Source: Deltaproteobacteria bacterium (GTDB taxonomy: Bacteria > Desulfobacterota > Desulfuromonadia > Desulfuromonadales > Geopsychrobacteraceae). From it: 64,000 nucleotides of DNA. Positions 23,773 through 32,790 of this stretch are shown one piece after another. The translations under genes and the position numbers were made by a program. Within the stretch, counting starts at the first letter, position 1. Each line of letters starts with the position of its first letter. The notes under the pieces were generated by a model. That model saw only the letters and a program-made list of their open reading frames with translations. It searched no databases and had not been told where the DNA came from. The stretch is taken from positions 124,001 through 188,000 of the forward strand of contig JAJRQI010000034.1 of NCBI GenBank assembly GCA_024280335.1, given 5' to 3'.

Positions 23773-26064
23773 ATGAAAAGCATGAAGATCGCGGTTATCG
23801 GCAATTACCTGCCCAGGCAGTGTGGCATTGCCACCTTTACCACCGACCTGTGTGATTCCCTGGCCGCGGGTCTGAAAAAGAGCGACGAACGTCTTGCTGT
23901 CGTGGCCATGGATGACATTGATAAAGGCTACCCTTACCCGGACCGGATCGGATTCCAGGTACGGGCCAACGTCCAGTCTGATTATCTCCATGCCGCTGAA
24001 TTTTTAAATGTCCATAAATTTGATGCCGCGATTCTCCAGCACGAGTTCGGCATATTCGGGGGGAAGGACGGTTCCCACATCTTCCAGCTGATAAATAACC
24101 TGCACATGCCGGTGATTGCCACCCTGCATACGGTTCTCAAGAACCCTACGGACGGGCAGCGCGCCGTCACTCGAAAGTTGGCGCAATGTACCGACGCTTT
24201 GGTTGTCATGGCCCATAGGGCCAGAACGCTGCTCATCGATTCCTATGGCATTGAAGATTCGAAAATCATCTTTATTCCCCACGGCATCCCGGACGTGCCT
24301 TTTGCCAAATCCGCTTCCGGTTCATTCCGAACCCGGCTTGGGCTGAAAAACCGGAAGATGATACTGACCTTCGGCCTGCTGGGTCCCGGCAAAGGGATTG
24401 AGGTCATGCTCAATGCCATGCCCGCAATTATCGAGCGCCATCCCGAGGTCTCCTATATTGTTCTCGGCGAGACGCACCCTCACGTTATAAAAGATACGGG
24501 AGATTCCTACCGGCAGAGCCTGTATCAACGGGTCCGCCGTCTCGGCATTGACGATCATGTGCTGTTTCACAGCCGTTTTGTCGATCTTGAGACTTTGATT
24601 CAATATATGACCAGCGCCGAGCTATATGTCTCCCCCTATCTCAACGAAGAACAGATTGTCTCCGGAACACTGGCTTATGCCGTGGGCATGGGTACGGCCG
24701 TGGTCTCCACCCCATACTGGCACGCTCAGGAGTTGCTGGCGGAGGGCAGAGGATGCCTGGTCCCTTTCAACGATCCGGCAGCTATGGCCGAAAAGATCAA
24801 TCATCTTTTGGATCACGAGAAAGAGCGTAATGAGATTCGGGAGAAAGGTTACCGGTTCGGTCGTTCCGCGGTCTGGAAAGCCGTGGGTGAAAAGTACCTC
24901 AATCTGCTCGCCGAGACCTTGGAACGTACAATCGATCAGCTGATACCGCAGTATGCCAAAAGGCTGGATGCCGGCACTCCGGAAAGACCTGACATAAGGA
25001 TTCTTGGCGCCCTGCCGGAGATCAACCTCCAGCATATGCGCATCATGACCGATGATACCGGCATCCTCCAGCACGCCAAATATTCCACTCCGGATCGCAC
25101 GCACGGCTACTGTGTGGATGATAATGCCCGGGCGCTCATTGCCGCCGCCAGGTACTATGCTCTCCGCAAGGACAAGGGTATCATTCCCCTGATTCAGACC
25201 TATCTCTCCTTTATGCACTACTCTTTCAATCCGGAGAATGGGCGGTTCAGAAATTTCATGTCCTATGAGCGGCGCTGGCTCGAAGAGATCGGCAGTGATG
25301 ATTCCCACGGACGTTCCATCTGGGGGCTGGGGGTTGCCGTCCAATGTGCGCCCCATGATTCGATCCGAAACATGGCCGTCCGGCTCTTTCTCGACGGTCT
25401 GCCGGCCGTGGAAAGTTTCAAGTCCCCCAGATCCTGGGCCTTTGTCATCATCGGTCTGCACGCCTATATGGAGGTTTTCGGCGGGGACGCCACGGCCCGC
25501 CGGTTGCGCACCCTGCTGGCGGAAAAACTCTTTGCACTCTTTCAGAAAGGTTCCAGCGCGGACTGGCTGTGGTGTGAAGATACGCTTACCTATGCTAACG
25601 CCAAACTGCCCCATGCCCTGATCCTGGCCGGGCAGTGGATACCCGCTCCGGAAATGTTCAAGGTGGGCATCAATGCCCTCGACTGGCTGCTGGAAAAACA
25701 GCAGGCTCCGGATGGTCACCTTTCAGTTGTCGGCAATTTGAACTGGCATAACAGGGACGGCCTCACTTCTAACTTTGATCAGCAGCCCATCGAGGTTATG
25801 TGCCTGATCGACGCCTGTGCTGAAGCCTTCCGTTCTACCGGCGAGGTGAAGTGGCTTGACCAGGGGCATCGTTGTCTCGGCTGGTTTCTGGGCAGTAATG
25901 ATTTGAACGAACAGATTTATGACTTCAAGACGGGAGGCTGTTGCGACGGTATTCAGCCCACCGGCATCAACGCCAATCAGGGTGCGGAATCGACCCTTTC
26001 CTGGCTGATCTCTCTCCTCAGCATGTATGAAATTCTCGGGCAGGCGGGCGAAACAGATCGATAA
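23773..26064 (+). CDS. GT4 glycosyltransferase with C-terminal alpha/alpha-hairpin domain
   Basis: 763 residues. Residues 1-380 are a GT4 transferase: IAVIGNYLPRQCGIATFT, ILQHEFGIFGG, FIPHGIPDVPF, LTFGLLGPGKGIEVML, and the acidic region LNEEQIVSGTLAYAVGMGTAVV. Residues from about 410 on form a helical domain resembling six-hairpin glycosidases (TPDRTHGYCVDDNARALIAAARYY, SDDSHGRSIWGLGVAVQ, WLWCEDTLTYANAKLPHAL). Whether that half is catalytic or only binds glycan is unclear. It is the last gene of the plus-strand module and runs towards the convergent DHH gene 71 bases away; no clear terminator lies between. Confidence 0.88.
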   Translation: MKSMKIAVIGNYLPRQCGIATFTTDLCDSLAAGLKKSDERLAVVAMDDIDKGYPYPDRIGFQVRANVQSDYLHAAEFLNVHKFDAAILQHEFGIFGGKDGSHIFQLINNLHMPVIATLHTVLKNPTDGQRAVTRKLAQCTDALVVMAHRARTLLIDSYGIEDSKIIFIPHGIPDVPFAKSASGSFRTRLGLKNRKMILTFGLLGPGKGIEVMLNAMPAIIERHPEVSYIVLGETHPHVIKDTGDSYRQSLYQRVRRLGIDDHVLFHSRFVDLETLIQYMTSAELYVSPYLNEEQIVSGTLAYAVGMGTAVVSTPYWHAQELLAEGRGCLVPFNDPAAMAEKINHLLDHEKERNEIREKGYRFGRSAVWKAVGEKYLNLLAETLERTIDQLIPQYAKRLDAGTPERPDIRILGALPEINLQHMRIMTDDTGILQHAKYSTPDRTHGYCVDDNARALIAAARYYALRKDKGIIPLIQTYLSFMHYSFNPENGRFRNFMSYERRWLEEIGSDDSHGRSIWGLGVAVQCAPHDSIRNMAVRLFLDGLPAVESFKSPRSWAFVIIGLHAYMEVFGGDATARRLRTLLAEKLFALFQKGSSADWLWCEDTLTYANAKLPHALILAGQWIPAPEMFKVGINALDWLLEKQQAPDGHLSVVGNLNWHNRDGLTSNFDQQPIEVMCLIDACAEAFRSTGEVKWLDQGHRCLGWFLGSNDLNEQIYDFKTGGCCDGIQPTGINANQGAESTLSWLISLLSMYEILGQAGETDR

Positions 26065-26135
26065 CCCATATATGGTTCCCCCCCCTTTTTTTTGCAAGGG
26101 CCTTGTGTTTAATGACAGGAACAGGATTGCCGCCG

Positions 26136-27215
26136 TCAATGATCGTTCGGCAACAAGGGTTTCCCCGGTACCGGAGCGAGATCCAGCGCCTTGAACAGCC
26201 GTCGGGTCAATAAACGCTCCAGTCCAAGCTGTGAACTGGCGTCGACAGCGATTGAGCGGATCTGCCCACCGGCAACCAAGCCATGTCCGCCGGCGGTGCC
26301 GAGCCCCTCCACCATCTGTTGAATCGCGATACCGAGATGGGCATCCGGTTCGTTGGAACGCATCGAAAGGATCTGCATGCCGGCGTACCAGCCCATGCCG
26401 AGGACATAGCGAACCCCCTCTTGCCGCAGCATAAAATCAGCGAGTTCAGCGACCATGTCCGGATTGTCAAGCTGGTACAGGTTGAATACCAAGGCCTTAC
26501 CGTAAACCCGTGAGTTTTCGATGGCGGTCCGAAATGCAGAAAAATAATTACGAGGAACTTGCGGATGAACGATATCGAAGAGAATCCGATTGTTCGATAA
26601 AGGTAACAGCTGCAGATAAGCTTCGCGATCCGCCCGTGACCATTCACGACCGAGATCCTGGGTTTCTGATTTGATGGCGTAAAAGAGGCTGGTTGCCAAC
26701 CTGGTATTGATCGATACCCCCTGCGCACAGAGGTATTCGTAAAGAATCGTTGCCGATGCACCATAGTGCTCGCGCACATCGACCCAGCAGACCTGCGACA
26801 GGTCGTTTTTCGACGCATGATGATCGATCACCAGATGTACCGGCCGCTCCGCCGGATAGGAATTATTCCCCGCATTCGGCTGAGTATCAACCATGCAGAT
26901 AACCGCAAACTGGTCCAGGTTCAATTGATTCAGTGATTCCAGCGGAATTTCCAGCAGGGCAACCATACTGCGGTTTTCACCCCGGCCGATCACCCCGCCA
27001 TAACCGATAACCGCATCCTGTCCGGTCTTCATCAGGATCAGATGACGCAGGGCGACGGCAGCGGCAATCGAGTCGGGGTCGGGATTATCATGGGTAACGA
27101 TCAACACCTTCCCCTTGCCGCGCAGCCACTCGATGATCGCTGCGATCGCTGCGGTCCCCTCTCCAGCGGCCGGACAGCTTTCAGCTGCCGCTGCGCTATG
27201 CTTGCCGTTCTGCAT
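26136..27215 (-). CDS. DHH-family phosphoesterase (NrnA-like)
   Basis: 359 residues. The DHH domain shows LIVTHDNPDPDSIAAA, MVDTQPNAG and DHHAS; the C-terminal DHHA1 domain has GTAGGHGLVAGG. Family members hydrolyse short oligoribonucleotides or 3',5'-bisphosphate nucleotides, or act as cyclic-dinucleotide phosphodiesterases; the exact substrate cannot be read here. Its start overlaps the LOG-like gene by 20 bases, so it is the last gene of the DUF512-copA-LOG-DHH operon. Its final 14 codons have a diverged second copy at 19677-19721 on the far side of the glycan module. Confidence 0.92.
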   Translation of the reverse strand: MQNGKHSAAAAESCPAAGEGTAAIAAIIEWLRGKGKVLIVTHDNPDPDSIAAAVALRHLILMKTGQDAVIGYGGVIGRGENRSMVALLEIPLESLNQLNLDQFAVICMVDTQPNAGNNSYPAERPVHLVIDHHASKNDLSQVCWVDVREHYGASATILYEYLCAQGVSINTRLATSLFYAIKSETQDLGREWSRADREAYLQLLPLSNNRILFDIVHPQVPRNYFSAFRTAIENSRVYGKALVFNLYQLDNPDMVAELADFMLRQEGVRYVLGMGWYAGMQILSMRSNEPDAHLGIAIQQMVEGLGTAGGHGLVAGGQIRSIAVDASSQLGLERLLTRRLFKALDLAPVPGKPLLPNDH

Positions 27216-27693
27216 CTCTTGTTCCCTTCAGCACTGCCGCTAACGCCGCAGTTACAGCTTGTTCCGGTGATAGCGCAACAATTGCATCAGCTGATAGATC
27301 CCAGCTATCGAGTTGAATCACCGGTTTGCCGAGTTTTAAACCGATCGCCATTTCCGACAGGGTCCCATAGCCCCCGGCAACGGCAATCAACGCCTGGGCA
27401 GTATGGGCGATCATGATATTCCGCGCATGTCCCATATTGGTGACAATCGGCAAGGTGACATAGGGATTGGCCGCTGTGGCGTCGGCTCCCGGCAGAATGC
27501 CGATCACTTGACCGCCGGCCTCGGCACAACCTCGCGATGCGGCCTCCATGACGCCGCCCAAGCCGCCGCAAACCAGCACTGCGCCCTGTTCTGCAAGCAA
27601 TTGACCGATTCGATAAGCCTGTTCTTCCCCCTGTGGGGACAACTGTCCGGCACCGATCACTCCAATTATGGTTTTTCGCTGCGACAGAATCAT
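27196..27693 (-). CDS. LOG-like Rossmann protein (TIGR00725 family)
   Basis: 165 residues with the nucleotide-binding fold of lysine-decarboxylase-like/LOG proteins: IGVIGAGQLSPQGEEQAYRIG, VCGGLGGVMEAASRG, and the family motif AVAGGYGTLSEMAIGLKLGKPVI, which corresponds to the PGGxGTxxE motif of LOG. Related enzymes cleave nucleoside monophosphates to base and ribose-5-phosphate, but the TIGR00725 branch is uncharacterised. It overlaps the copper ATPase stop by four bases (ATGA) and the DHH gene by 20. Confidence 0.88.
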   Translation of the reverse strand: MILSQRKTIIGVIGAGQLSPQGEEQAYRIGQLLAEQGAVLVCGGLGGVMEAASRGCAEAGGQVIGILPGADATAANPYVTLPIVTNMGHARNIMIAHTAQALIAVAGGYGTLSEMAIGLKLGKPVIQLDSWDLSADAIVALSPEQAVTAALAAVLKGTRDAERQA

Positions 27694-30149
27694 TGTAGTT
27701 CCTGCAGACGCTGTTTCATCCGACGTAACAGCAGACTGTTACTGACCACGGAAACACTGGAAAAGGCCATCGCCAGACCAGCGAATTCAGGCTTCAGATA
27801 AACACCGAACCAGGGATAAAACAGCCCCGCGGCCAACGGGATACCAAGAATATTATAGAAAAATGCCCAGAACAGATTCTGTTTGATTTTCCGCAGCGTC
27901 TGTCGACCGAGTCGAATCCCGCGCACCACGTCGAAAAGATCTCCGCCGACCAGAATCAGATCACCGGTCTCTTTGGCAACATCGGTGCCGCTGCCGATAG
28001 CGATACCGATGTCGGCCTGGGCCAGCGCCGGGGCGTCGTTGATGCCATCGCCGACCATGCCGACCGACAGCCCCTGCTGTTGATACTTTTTGACCACCTG
28101 CAGCTTCTGTTCAGGCAGGACCTCTGCTTCCACCTGATCAACGTTGATCTGCACTGCGACCGCCTGCGCAGCAACCCGGCGATCGCCGGTCAGCAGTACG
28201 GTCTTCAAACCATCCCGTTTCAGTTGCGCAACCGCCCGTTCGGCATTCGGTTTCAGGGTGTCTGTCAGGGCGAGGATCCCCTGCAAACGTTGATCGATTG
28301 CCAAAAAGACCAAAGAGCAGCCCATAGCGACCAGCTCATCAATCACAGTTTCGGCAAATGACAGATCGACAGCAGCATCCTGCAGTAATCGCTGGCTGCC
28401 ACAGAGAACCTGCCTGTCGGAGACACTGCCGCGCAAGCCGTGGCCGCCGATCTCCTCAAGGTTTTTCGCGCTTTCCCAGTCGATCTGGCGTTGCCGCGCA
28501 ACCGCAACCACCGCACGGGCCAGAGGATGGGTGCTGCCGTCTTCCAGGGCCGCAGCGTACGCCAGCAGTTGCGATTCGGAACAAGCAGAAAAAGTAACCA
28601 GCCGAGCGACCTGAAACTCACCGGTGGTGACGGTGCCGGTTTTGTCGAGCAGTAAAACCTGTAATTTGGAGATCTGTTCCAGAGCCGATGCTTTTTTAAA
28701 CAAAATGCCTCGCTCCAAACCGACAGAACTGCCGACCATAATCGCGGTCGGCGTTGCCAACCCGAGGGCGCAGGGGCAGGCAATCACCACGACGGCGGTA
28801 GCCATCTGAAAGGCAAACAGAAAACTGCTGCCGACCAGCAGGTACCAACAGGTAAAGGTGAGCAGCGACAGAAGCACGACGGCCGGCACAAAGTAGTTTG
28901 AGACCCGATCAGCCAACCGCTGGATCGGGGCCTTGTCGGCCTGGGCGTCCTCAACCATGCGGACAATTTGTGCCAGCACCGTCTGCTCACCGACTCGGGT
29001 TGCCCGAATCACCAGTCGGCCGGAACGATTGATCGTCGCCCCGGTCACCTGACTGCCCGGCTCCTTGGTGACCGGAACCGCTTCGCCGCTGATCATCGCT
29101 TCGTCAACGGCAGCCGAACCCTCGACCACCTCAGCATCTACCGGGATTTTTTCTCCGGCGCGTACCAGCAGCAGGTCGCCCGGCTTCACTTGACTGGCCA
29201 GCACTTCGCGCTGCTGATCACCATCCAGTAGCAACGCCCGGTCAGCCTGGAGTTGCAGCAATTTCTTCAAGGCGCTGCCGGCTTTGCCCTTGGCGCGCGA
29301 TTCCAGCCACTTGCCGAAACGGATAAACAGGATCAACATGGCACTGGTTTCAAAAAACACCGTCGCATCAGGGCCGAGGACCCCGAGCAAGGCAAGCAGC
29401 GAATAACCGTATGCGGCGCTGATGCCGAGCGACACCAGCACATCCATATTGGCCGAGCGGTTGCGTAATGATTTCCAGGCGCTGCGATAAAAGCCCAAAC
29501 CAGCGGTAAATTGCACAACGGACGACAGCAATCCATTGACCAGCATGGTCGCCGAGCCGAACAACGGGACGAACATCAACAGCATAATCGGCAGGCTGCC
29601 CGCCGCTGCAATCAGCAACAGCCGCAATTCCAGTTTTGAATCATCCTTCTCCGGCGGCGCCCCGAACCCCGGGTCCGGTTCACCGCGGTAGCCGAGCACT
29701 TCCAGGCGATGAAGGATCTGTCCCCCAATCTCAGGCAGATCCTGATGAGTCACCAGCATCTTTTCTGCGGCAAAATTCACCTGTGCGCTGACCACCCCCG
29801 GCAGCTCCGGCAAACCTTTTTCGATCGACGCCGCACAATTGACACAGCTCATCCCTTTCAGCCGAAAACTGCTGCGCTGCAGGGTTTCCTCGGGAGCAGT
29901 CGAACTCCGGGTGCTCTCCTCCAGAAGCTCGGGCGCTGCGCAACGGAACCCGGCCTCTTCTAGCACTGACTGCATTGCAGAGATCGGCAAGGTGTCGCCG
30001 GGAGCAACCTGAATACTCGCTGCTGCGTCTTCCAGCGAGACACTCACCTTCTTGACTTCAGGATAGGCTTCGAGCAGAGATGTGACTTTGGTGACACATT
30101 TCCGGCATTTCATGCCTTGTACAGGAAGTGTAATTAGAGAGTTCGTCAT
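27690..30149 (-). CDS. copA: CopA, copper-exporting P1B-type ATPase
   Basis: 819 residues from the ATG at 30149. Two N-terminal heavy-metal-associated domains carry CRKC (in GMKCRKCV) and CVNC (in GMSCVNCAA). The transmembrane CPC motif occurs in ACPCALGLATPTA, the phosphorylation site is LLDKTGTVTTG, the HP motif is DGSTHPLA, and the hinge is VGMVGDGINDAPALAQAD. These residues assign Cu(I) export. An in-frame upstream extension of 41 codons overlaps the preceding gene, is Cys/Arg-rich and non-homologous, and is rejected. It lies four bases after the DUF512 stop. Confidence 0.95.
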   Translation of the reverse strand: MTNSLITLPVQGMKCRKCVTKVTSLLEAYPEVKKVSVSLEDAAASIQVAPGDTLPISAMQSVLEEAGFRCAAPELLEESTRSSTAPEETLQRSSFRLKGMSCVNCAASIEKGLPELPGVVSAQVNFAAEKMLVTHQDLPEIGGQILHRLEVLGYRGEPDPGFGAPPEKDDSKLELRLLLIAAAGSLPIMLLMFVPLFGSATMLVNGLLSSVVQFTAGLGFYRSAWKSLRNRSANMDVLVSLGISAAYGYSLLALLGVLGPDATVFFETSAMLILFIRFGKWLESRAKGKAGSALKKLLQLQADRALLLDGDQQREVLASQVKPGDLLLVRAGEKIPVDAEVVEGSAAVDEAMISGEAVPVTKEPGSQVTGATINRSGRLVIRATRVGEQTVLAQIVRMVEDAQADKAPIQRLADRVSNYFVPAVVLLSLLTFTCWYLLVGSSFLFAFQMATAVVVIACPCALGLATPTAIMVGSSVGLERGILFKKASALEQISKLQVLLLDKTGTVTTGEFQVARLVTFSACSESQLLAYAAALEDGSTHPLARAVVAVARQRQIDWESAKNLEEIGGHGLRGSVSDRQVLCGSQRLLQDAAVDLSFAETVIDELVAMGCSLVFLAIDQRLQGILALTDTLKPNAERAVAQLKRDGLKTVLLTGDRRVAAQAVAVQINVDQVEAEVLPEQKLQVVKKYQQQGLSVGMVGDGINDAPALAQADIGIAIGSGTDVAKETGDLILVGGDLFDVVRGIRLGRQTLRKIKQNLFWAFFYNILGIPLAAGLFYPWFGVYLKPEFAGLAMAFSSVSVVSNSLLLRRMKQRLQELQ

Positions 30150-30153
30150 AGTT

Positions 30154-31467
30154 TCAACAACGGATAATATCGATTGGGCCGTCGGCAAGCTGTTCCAGGC
30201 CGTCCAGCACCCCCCAGGGGGTCGACTCGACCGGCAGCACCGGCACCTGCAATCGCTCGCAAAGGTCATCAAGGGTCAGGTCATCCAGCAGCAACTGCCC
30301 CCCTTCCTTGAGCAGCACATCAGGGAGCAGGACCGCAGCCCCCAGGTCCCGGCCCTGTAACTGTTGCAACAGATCGTTTCCGGAAAGGAGGCCGGTCACG
30401 GTGACCTGCGTGCCGAAAAATTGATTTTCAATGGGAACGACCTGCAACTCAACACCGGTGCGTAAACTCAACCGCTGAACGAACGTTTGCAGTTCACCCG
30501 CAAATGAGTACCCGGTGACCAGAGTCACTCGCTGCAAGTCGAGCTCTTCCGCTTCCAGCAGCACCTCCTCGGCCTGCAGACGAAACTGCGGGATCAGGCC
30601 GACGCCGTTTTCGAGCTGGGCAAGATCCTCATATTCGTTCAGCTCGGGAAACTCTTTTTCGGCCTGCAGATAGATTTCGTCGGCAGCAAAAACAAAGCGG
30701 CCGGCTTTCTGCTGCAGATATTTCTGCTGGCAGGCGTGGATCAGCTGCAAGGCCTGTGCGGCCTCCTCTTGTGTCAAGGTTCTCAGCTCCGGAAGCCCCT
30801 GTCGATGGCGGGTCAAGCCGACCGGTACCACGGCCAAGGACACAAGCTGCGGAAAGAGTTCAGCCAGATCGTCGATGCTCTGCTGCAGGACAGCTCCGGT
30901 ATTGTATTCGGGACAGAGGACAATCTGGCAGTGCAGTTCAATCCCGGCCGCTGTCAAGCGGCGCAGCAGCGGCATAATCGGTGGTGCCGGGCAACCGAGC
31001 AGGGTTTCACGAACTTTATCGTCAGTGGCGTGGACTGAAATGTAGAGTGGCGAGAGCTGTTGCTGGATGATCCGCTGCAGATCGGCTTCCTGCAGGTTAC
31101 TCAAAGTAATGTATGAGCCGTAAAGGTAGGAAAAACGGTAATCCTCATCCTTGATATAGAGGGTCCGCCGCAGCCCTTTCGGCAGCTGATGAACAAAGCA
31201 GAAGAGGCATTTGTTGCCGCACTGGTTCGGTTGCGGATGTTCCAGCTCGAGGCCGATATCCTCATCAGCGACCTTTTCCAGGCGTAACTGCCAAAGCTCA
31301 TCATCCTGTCGCAGGACCTCAAAATCGAGCTGCTGCGCCCCGATCGCCTGATGGTAGTCGATCAAGTCATCAATCTCCCGGTGATTGATCGCGACCAGCC
31401 GGTCACCGGCCTGAAGTGCAAGATCGGCAGCATAACTGCCAGGCTCAACAGATTCGATTCTTAACAT
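30154..31467 (-). CDS. DUF512 radical SAM protein with N-terminal PDZ-like domain
   Basis: 437 residues. The N-terminus (LRIESVEPGSYAADLALQAGDRL) looks like a PDZ fold. The radical SAM cluster motif CGNKCLFCF follows near residue 80, with RFSYLYGSYITLSNL downstream, and the DUF512 region fills the C-terminal part (VTGYSFAGELQTF, VTVTGLLSGNDLL). The family is common in anaerobes and its reaction is unknown. The ATG at 31467 is preferred because AGGTGGG sits directly upstream; an ATG 11 codons earlier lacks this. It heads the operon with copA, the LOG-like gene and the DHH gene. Confidence 0.88.
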   Translation of the reverse strand: MLRIESVEPGSYAADLALQAGDRLVAINHREIDDLIDYHQAIGAQQLDFEVLRQDDELWQLRLEKVADEDIGLELEHPQPNQCGNKCLFCFVHQLPKGLRRTLYIKDEDYRFSYLYGSYITLSNLQEADLQRIIQQQLSPLYISVHATDDKVRETLLGCPAPPIMPLLRRLTAAGIELHCQIVLCPEYNTGAVLQQSIDDLAELFPQLVSLAVVPVGLTRHRQGLPELRTLTQEEAAQALQLIHACQQKYLQQKAGRFVFAADEIYLQAEKEFPELNEYEDLAQLENGVGLIPQFRLQAEEVLLEAEELDLQRVTLVTGYSFAGELQTFVQRLSLRTGVELQVVPIENQFFGTQVTVTGLLSGNDLLQQLQGRDLGAAVLLPDVLLKEGGQLLLDDLTLDDLCERLQVPVLPVESTPWGVLDGLEQLADGPIDIIRC

Positions 31468-31541
31468 GACCCACCTATAAAGGCTGACAATGAGCTTCAA
31501 CTATAACGTAGGCACCACGAACTGGGCAAATAAACCGCGTC

Positions 31542-31578
31542 AAAATAACAGGGGCCGTGCCTTGGCACCGCCCCTGTT
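31542..31578 (-). terminator. Terminator of hfq
   Basis: A hairpin with a 9-bp GC-rich outer stem (31547-31555 with 31570-31578), one mismatch and a 5-bp inner stem is followed by ATTTTG on the minus strand, 30 bases after the hfq stop. Confidence 0.75.
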
Positions 31579-31607
31579 GATCTAGCTAGCTGATTTTCCT
31601 ATCGCGG

Positions 31608-31841
31608 TTAATCACGCCCACCGTGCAAGCGGAAACTGCCGTCGGATGAGGTGATTGAGCTGATGGCATGTTTGTAAATAAGGATATCGCCACCACTTTC
31701 CGCCAGCACACAAAAACTGTCAAACGATTTGATATGGGCCTCCAGCTTGTCTCCTGACATCATAACAATAGTTACCTTGACCCGCTCTTTACGGGCCTGA
31801 TTCAGGTACTGATCCTGAATATTAAATGGTGACTTTGGCAT
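31608..31841 (-). CDS. hfq: Hfq, RNA chaperone
   Basis: Sm-like hexameric protein that pairs small RNAs with mRNAs. The 77-residue product begins MPKSPFNIQDQYLNQARKE, with the proximal-face Gln-rich segment. It has the Sm1 stretch VTIVMMSGDKLEAHIKSFDSF and the Sm2 segment LIYKHAISSITSS, where YKHA is the uridine-binding motif. The ATG at 31841 follows AAAGGAGCGGAT; a longer reading frame would overlap miaA and is not conserved. It lies 10 bases after miaA, the usual miaA-hfq arrangement. Confidence 0.97.
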   Translation of the reverse strand: MPKSPFNIQDQYLNQARKERVKVTIVMMSGDKLEAHIKSFDSFCVLAESGGDILIYKHAISSITSSDGSFRLHGGRD

Positions 31842-31851
31842 ATCCGCTCCT

Positions 31852-32778
31852 TTAATCAAGTAAAATATTTTCAATAGACTGTAACACTCTACCAGACTCG
31901 GAAAAGGAATCAACCCAAATTATTTCAGACTCTTTCCTGAACCAGGTCAGTTGCCTTTTGGCATATTGTCGGGTGTGCAGAGCAATCATTTCAAGCATCT
32001 GGGCATAGTTCAGCTGCCCGGATAAAAAGTCGAGAACCTCACGATAACCGAGCGTCTGCAATGCTTTCAAATCTCCCGAATAACGTGCGAGCAAACCCTC
32101 GGTCTCGGCAATCAGACCGGCCTCAAGCATCTGCCCGGCCCGGTCATCGATCCGCCGATACAGTTCCTCCCGTTCCAGCTGCGGCGCCAGCCGCAAGGTT
32201 CGGTAGGGTTGATCGGCAAATTGGTGCTCTGCTTGCAGCTCAGACATCCGGCGACCGCTCAGCTGGTAAACCTCAAGCGCCCGGACTATTTTGATCAGAT
32301 TATTGGGATGGATGTTTGCGGCTGAAAGCGGATCGATCTGCTGCAACTGACGATGCAAGGTTCCTGAACCTGCCGACTTTTCGCGCCGGTGCAGTTCGGA
32401 ACGCAACGCCTCATCCGCAGCAGGCAGCGGCGCCAGACCACCGAGCAAGGCGCGGATATAAAGCCCGGTCCCACCGACTACACAGGGGAGTTTGTCGGCC
32501 CGATCGATCTCTTCGATCAGCGGTCGGGCCTGATCAATAAAATCGGCCACCGAAAAATCCTGGTCCGGATCGATCAGATCGATCATGTGATGCGGCAGCT
32601 GTGCCTGTTCGCCGACCGTGGCCTTGGCAGTACCGATATCCATCTGCCGATAGACCTGGCGCGAGTCGGCAGAGATAATTTCCAGCGGAAAACGCCGGGC
32701 AAGCTGCAACGCCGCAGCGGTTTTTCCTGACGCGGTCGGCCCGCAGATCACCAGTATTGGAATCTGAACTTGACTCAT
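31852..32778 (-). CDS. miaA: MiaA, tRNA dimethylallyltransferase
   Basis: Adds the isopentenyl group to A37 of tRNAs reading codons that begin with U. The 308-residue product has the P-loop CGPTASGKTAAALQLA, the SADSRQVYRQMDIGTAKAT motif, HHMIDLIDPDQDFSVADF, VGGTGLYIRALLGG and TRQYAKRQLTWFRKE, all diagnostic. It lies 12 bases downstream of mutL and just upstream of hfq, so mutL-miaA-hfq is one transcription unit. Confidence 0.97.
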   Translation of the reverse strand: MSQVQIPILVICGPTASGKTAAALQLARRFPLEIISADSRQVYRQMDIGTAKATVGEQAQLPHHMIDLIDPDQDFSVADFIDQARPLIEEIDRADKLPCVVGGTGLYIRALLGGLAPLPAADEALRSELHRREKSAGSGTLHRQLQQIDPLSAANIHPNNLIKIVRALEVYQLSGRRMSELQAEHQFADQPYRTLRLAPQLEREELYRRIDDRAGQMLEAGLIAETEGLLARYSGDLKALQTLGYREVLDFLSGQLNYAQMLEMIALHTRQYAKRQLTWFRKESEIIWVDSFSESGRVLQSIENILLD

Positions 32779-32790
32779 GCTGCCAGCCGC

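Noticed and set aside
26065-26135. Terminator after the last glycan-module gene
   Set aside because: C and T runs and a CAAGG-G-CCTTG palindrome are present, but the loop would be a single base and the stem is only 5 bp.
27690-30272. Copper ATPase starting at 30272
   Set aside because: The extra 41 codons lie inside the DUF512 gene, are Cys/Arg-rich and precede a clean ATG at 30149 followed directly by the first HMA domain.
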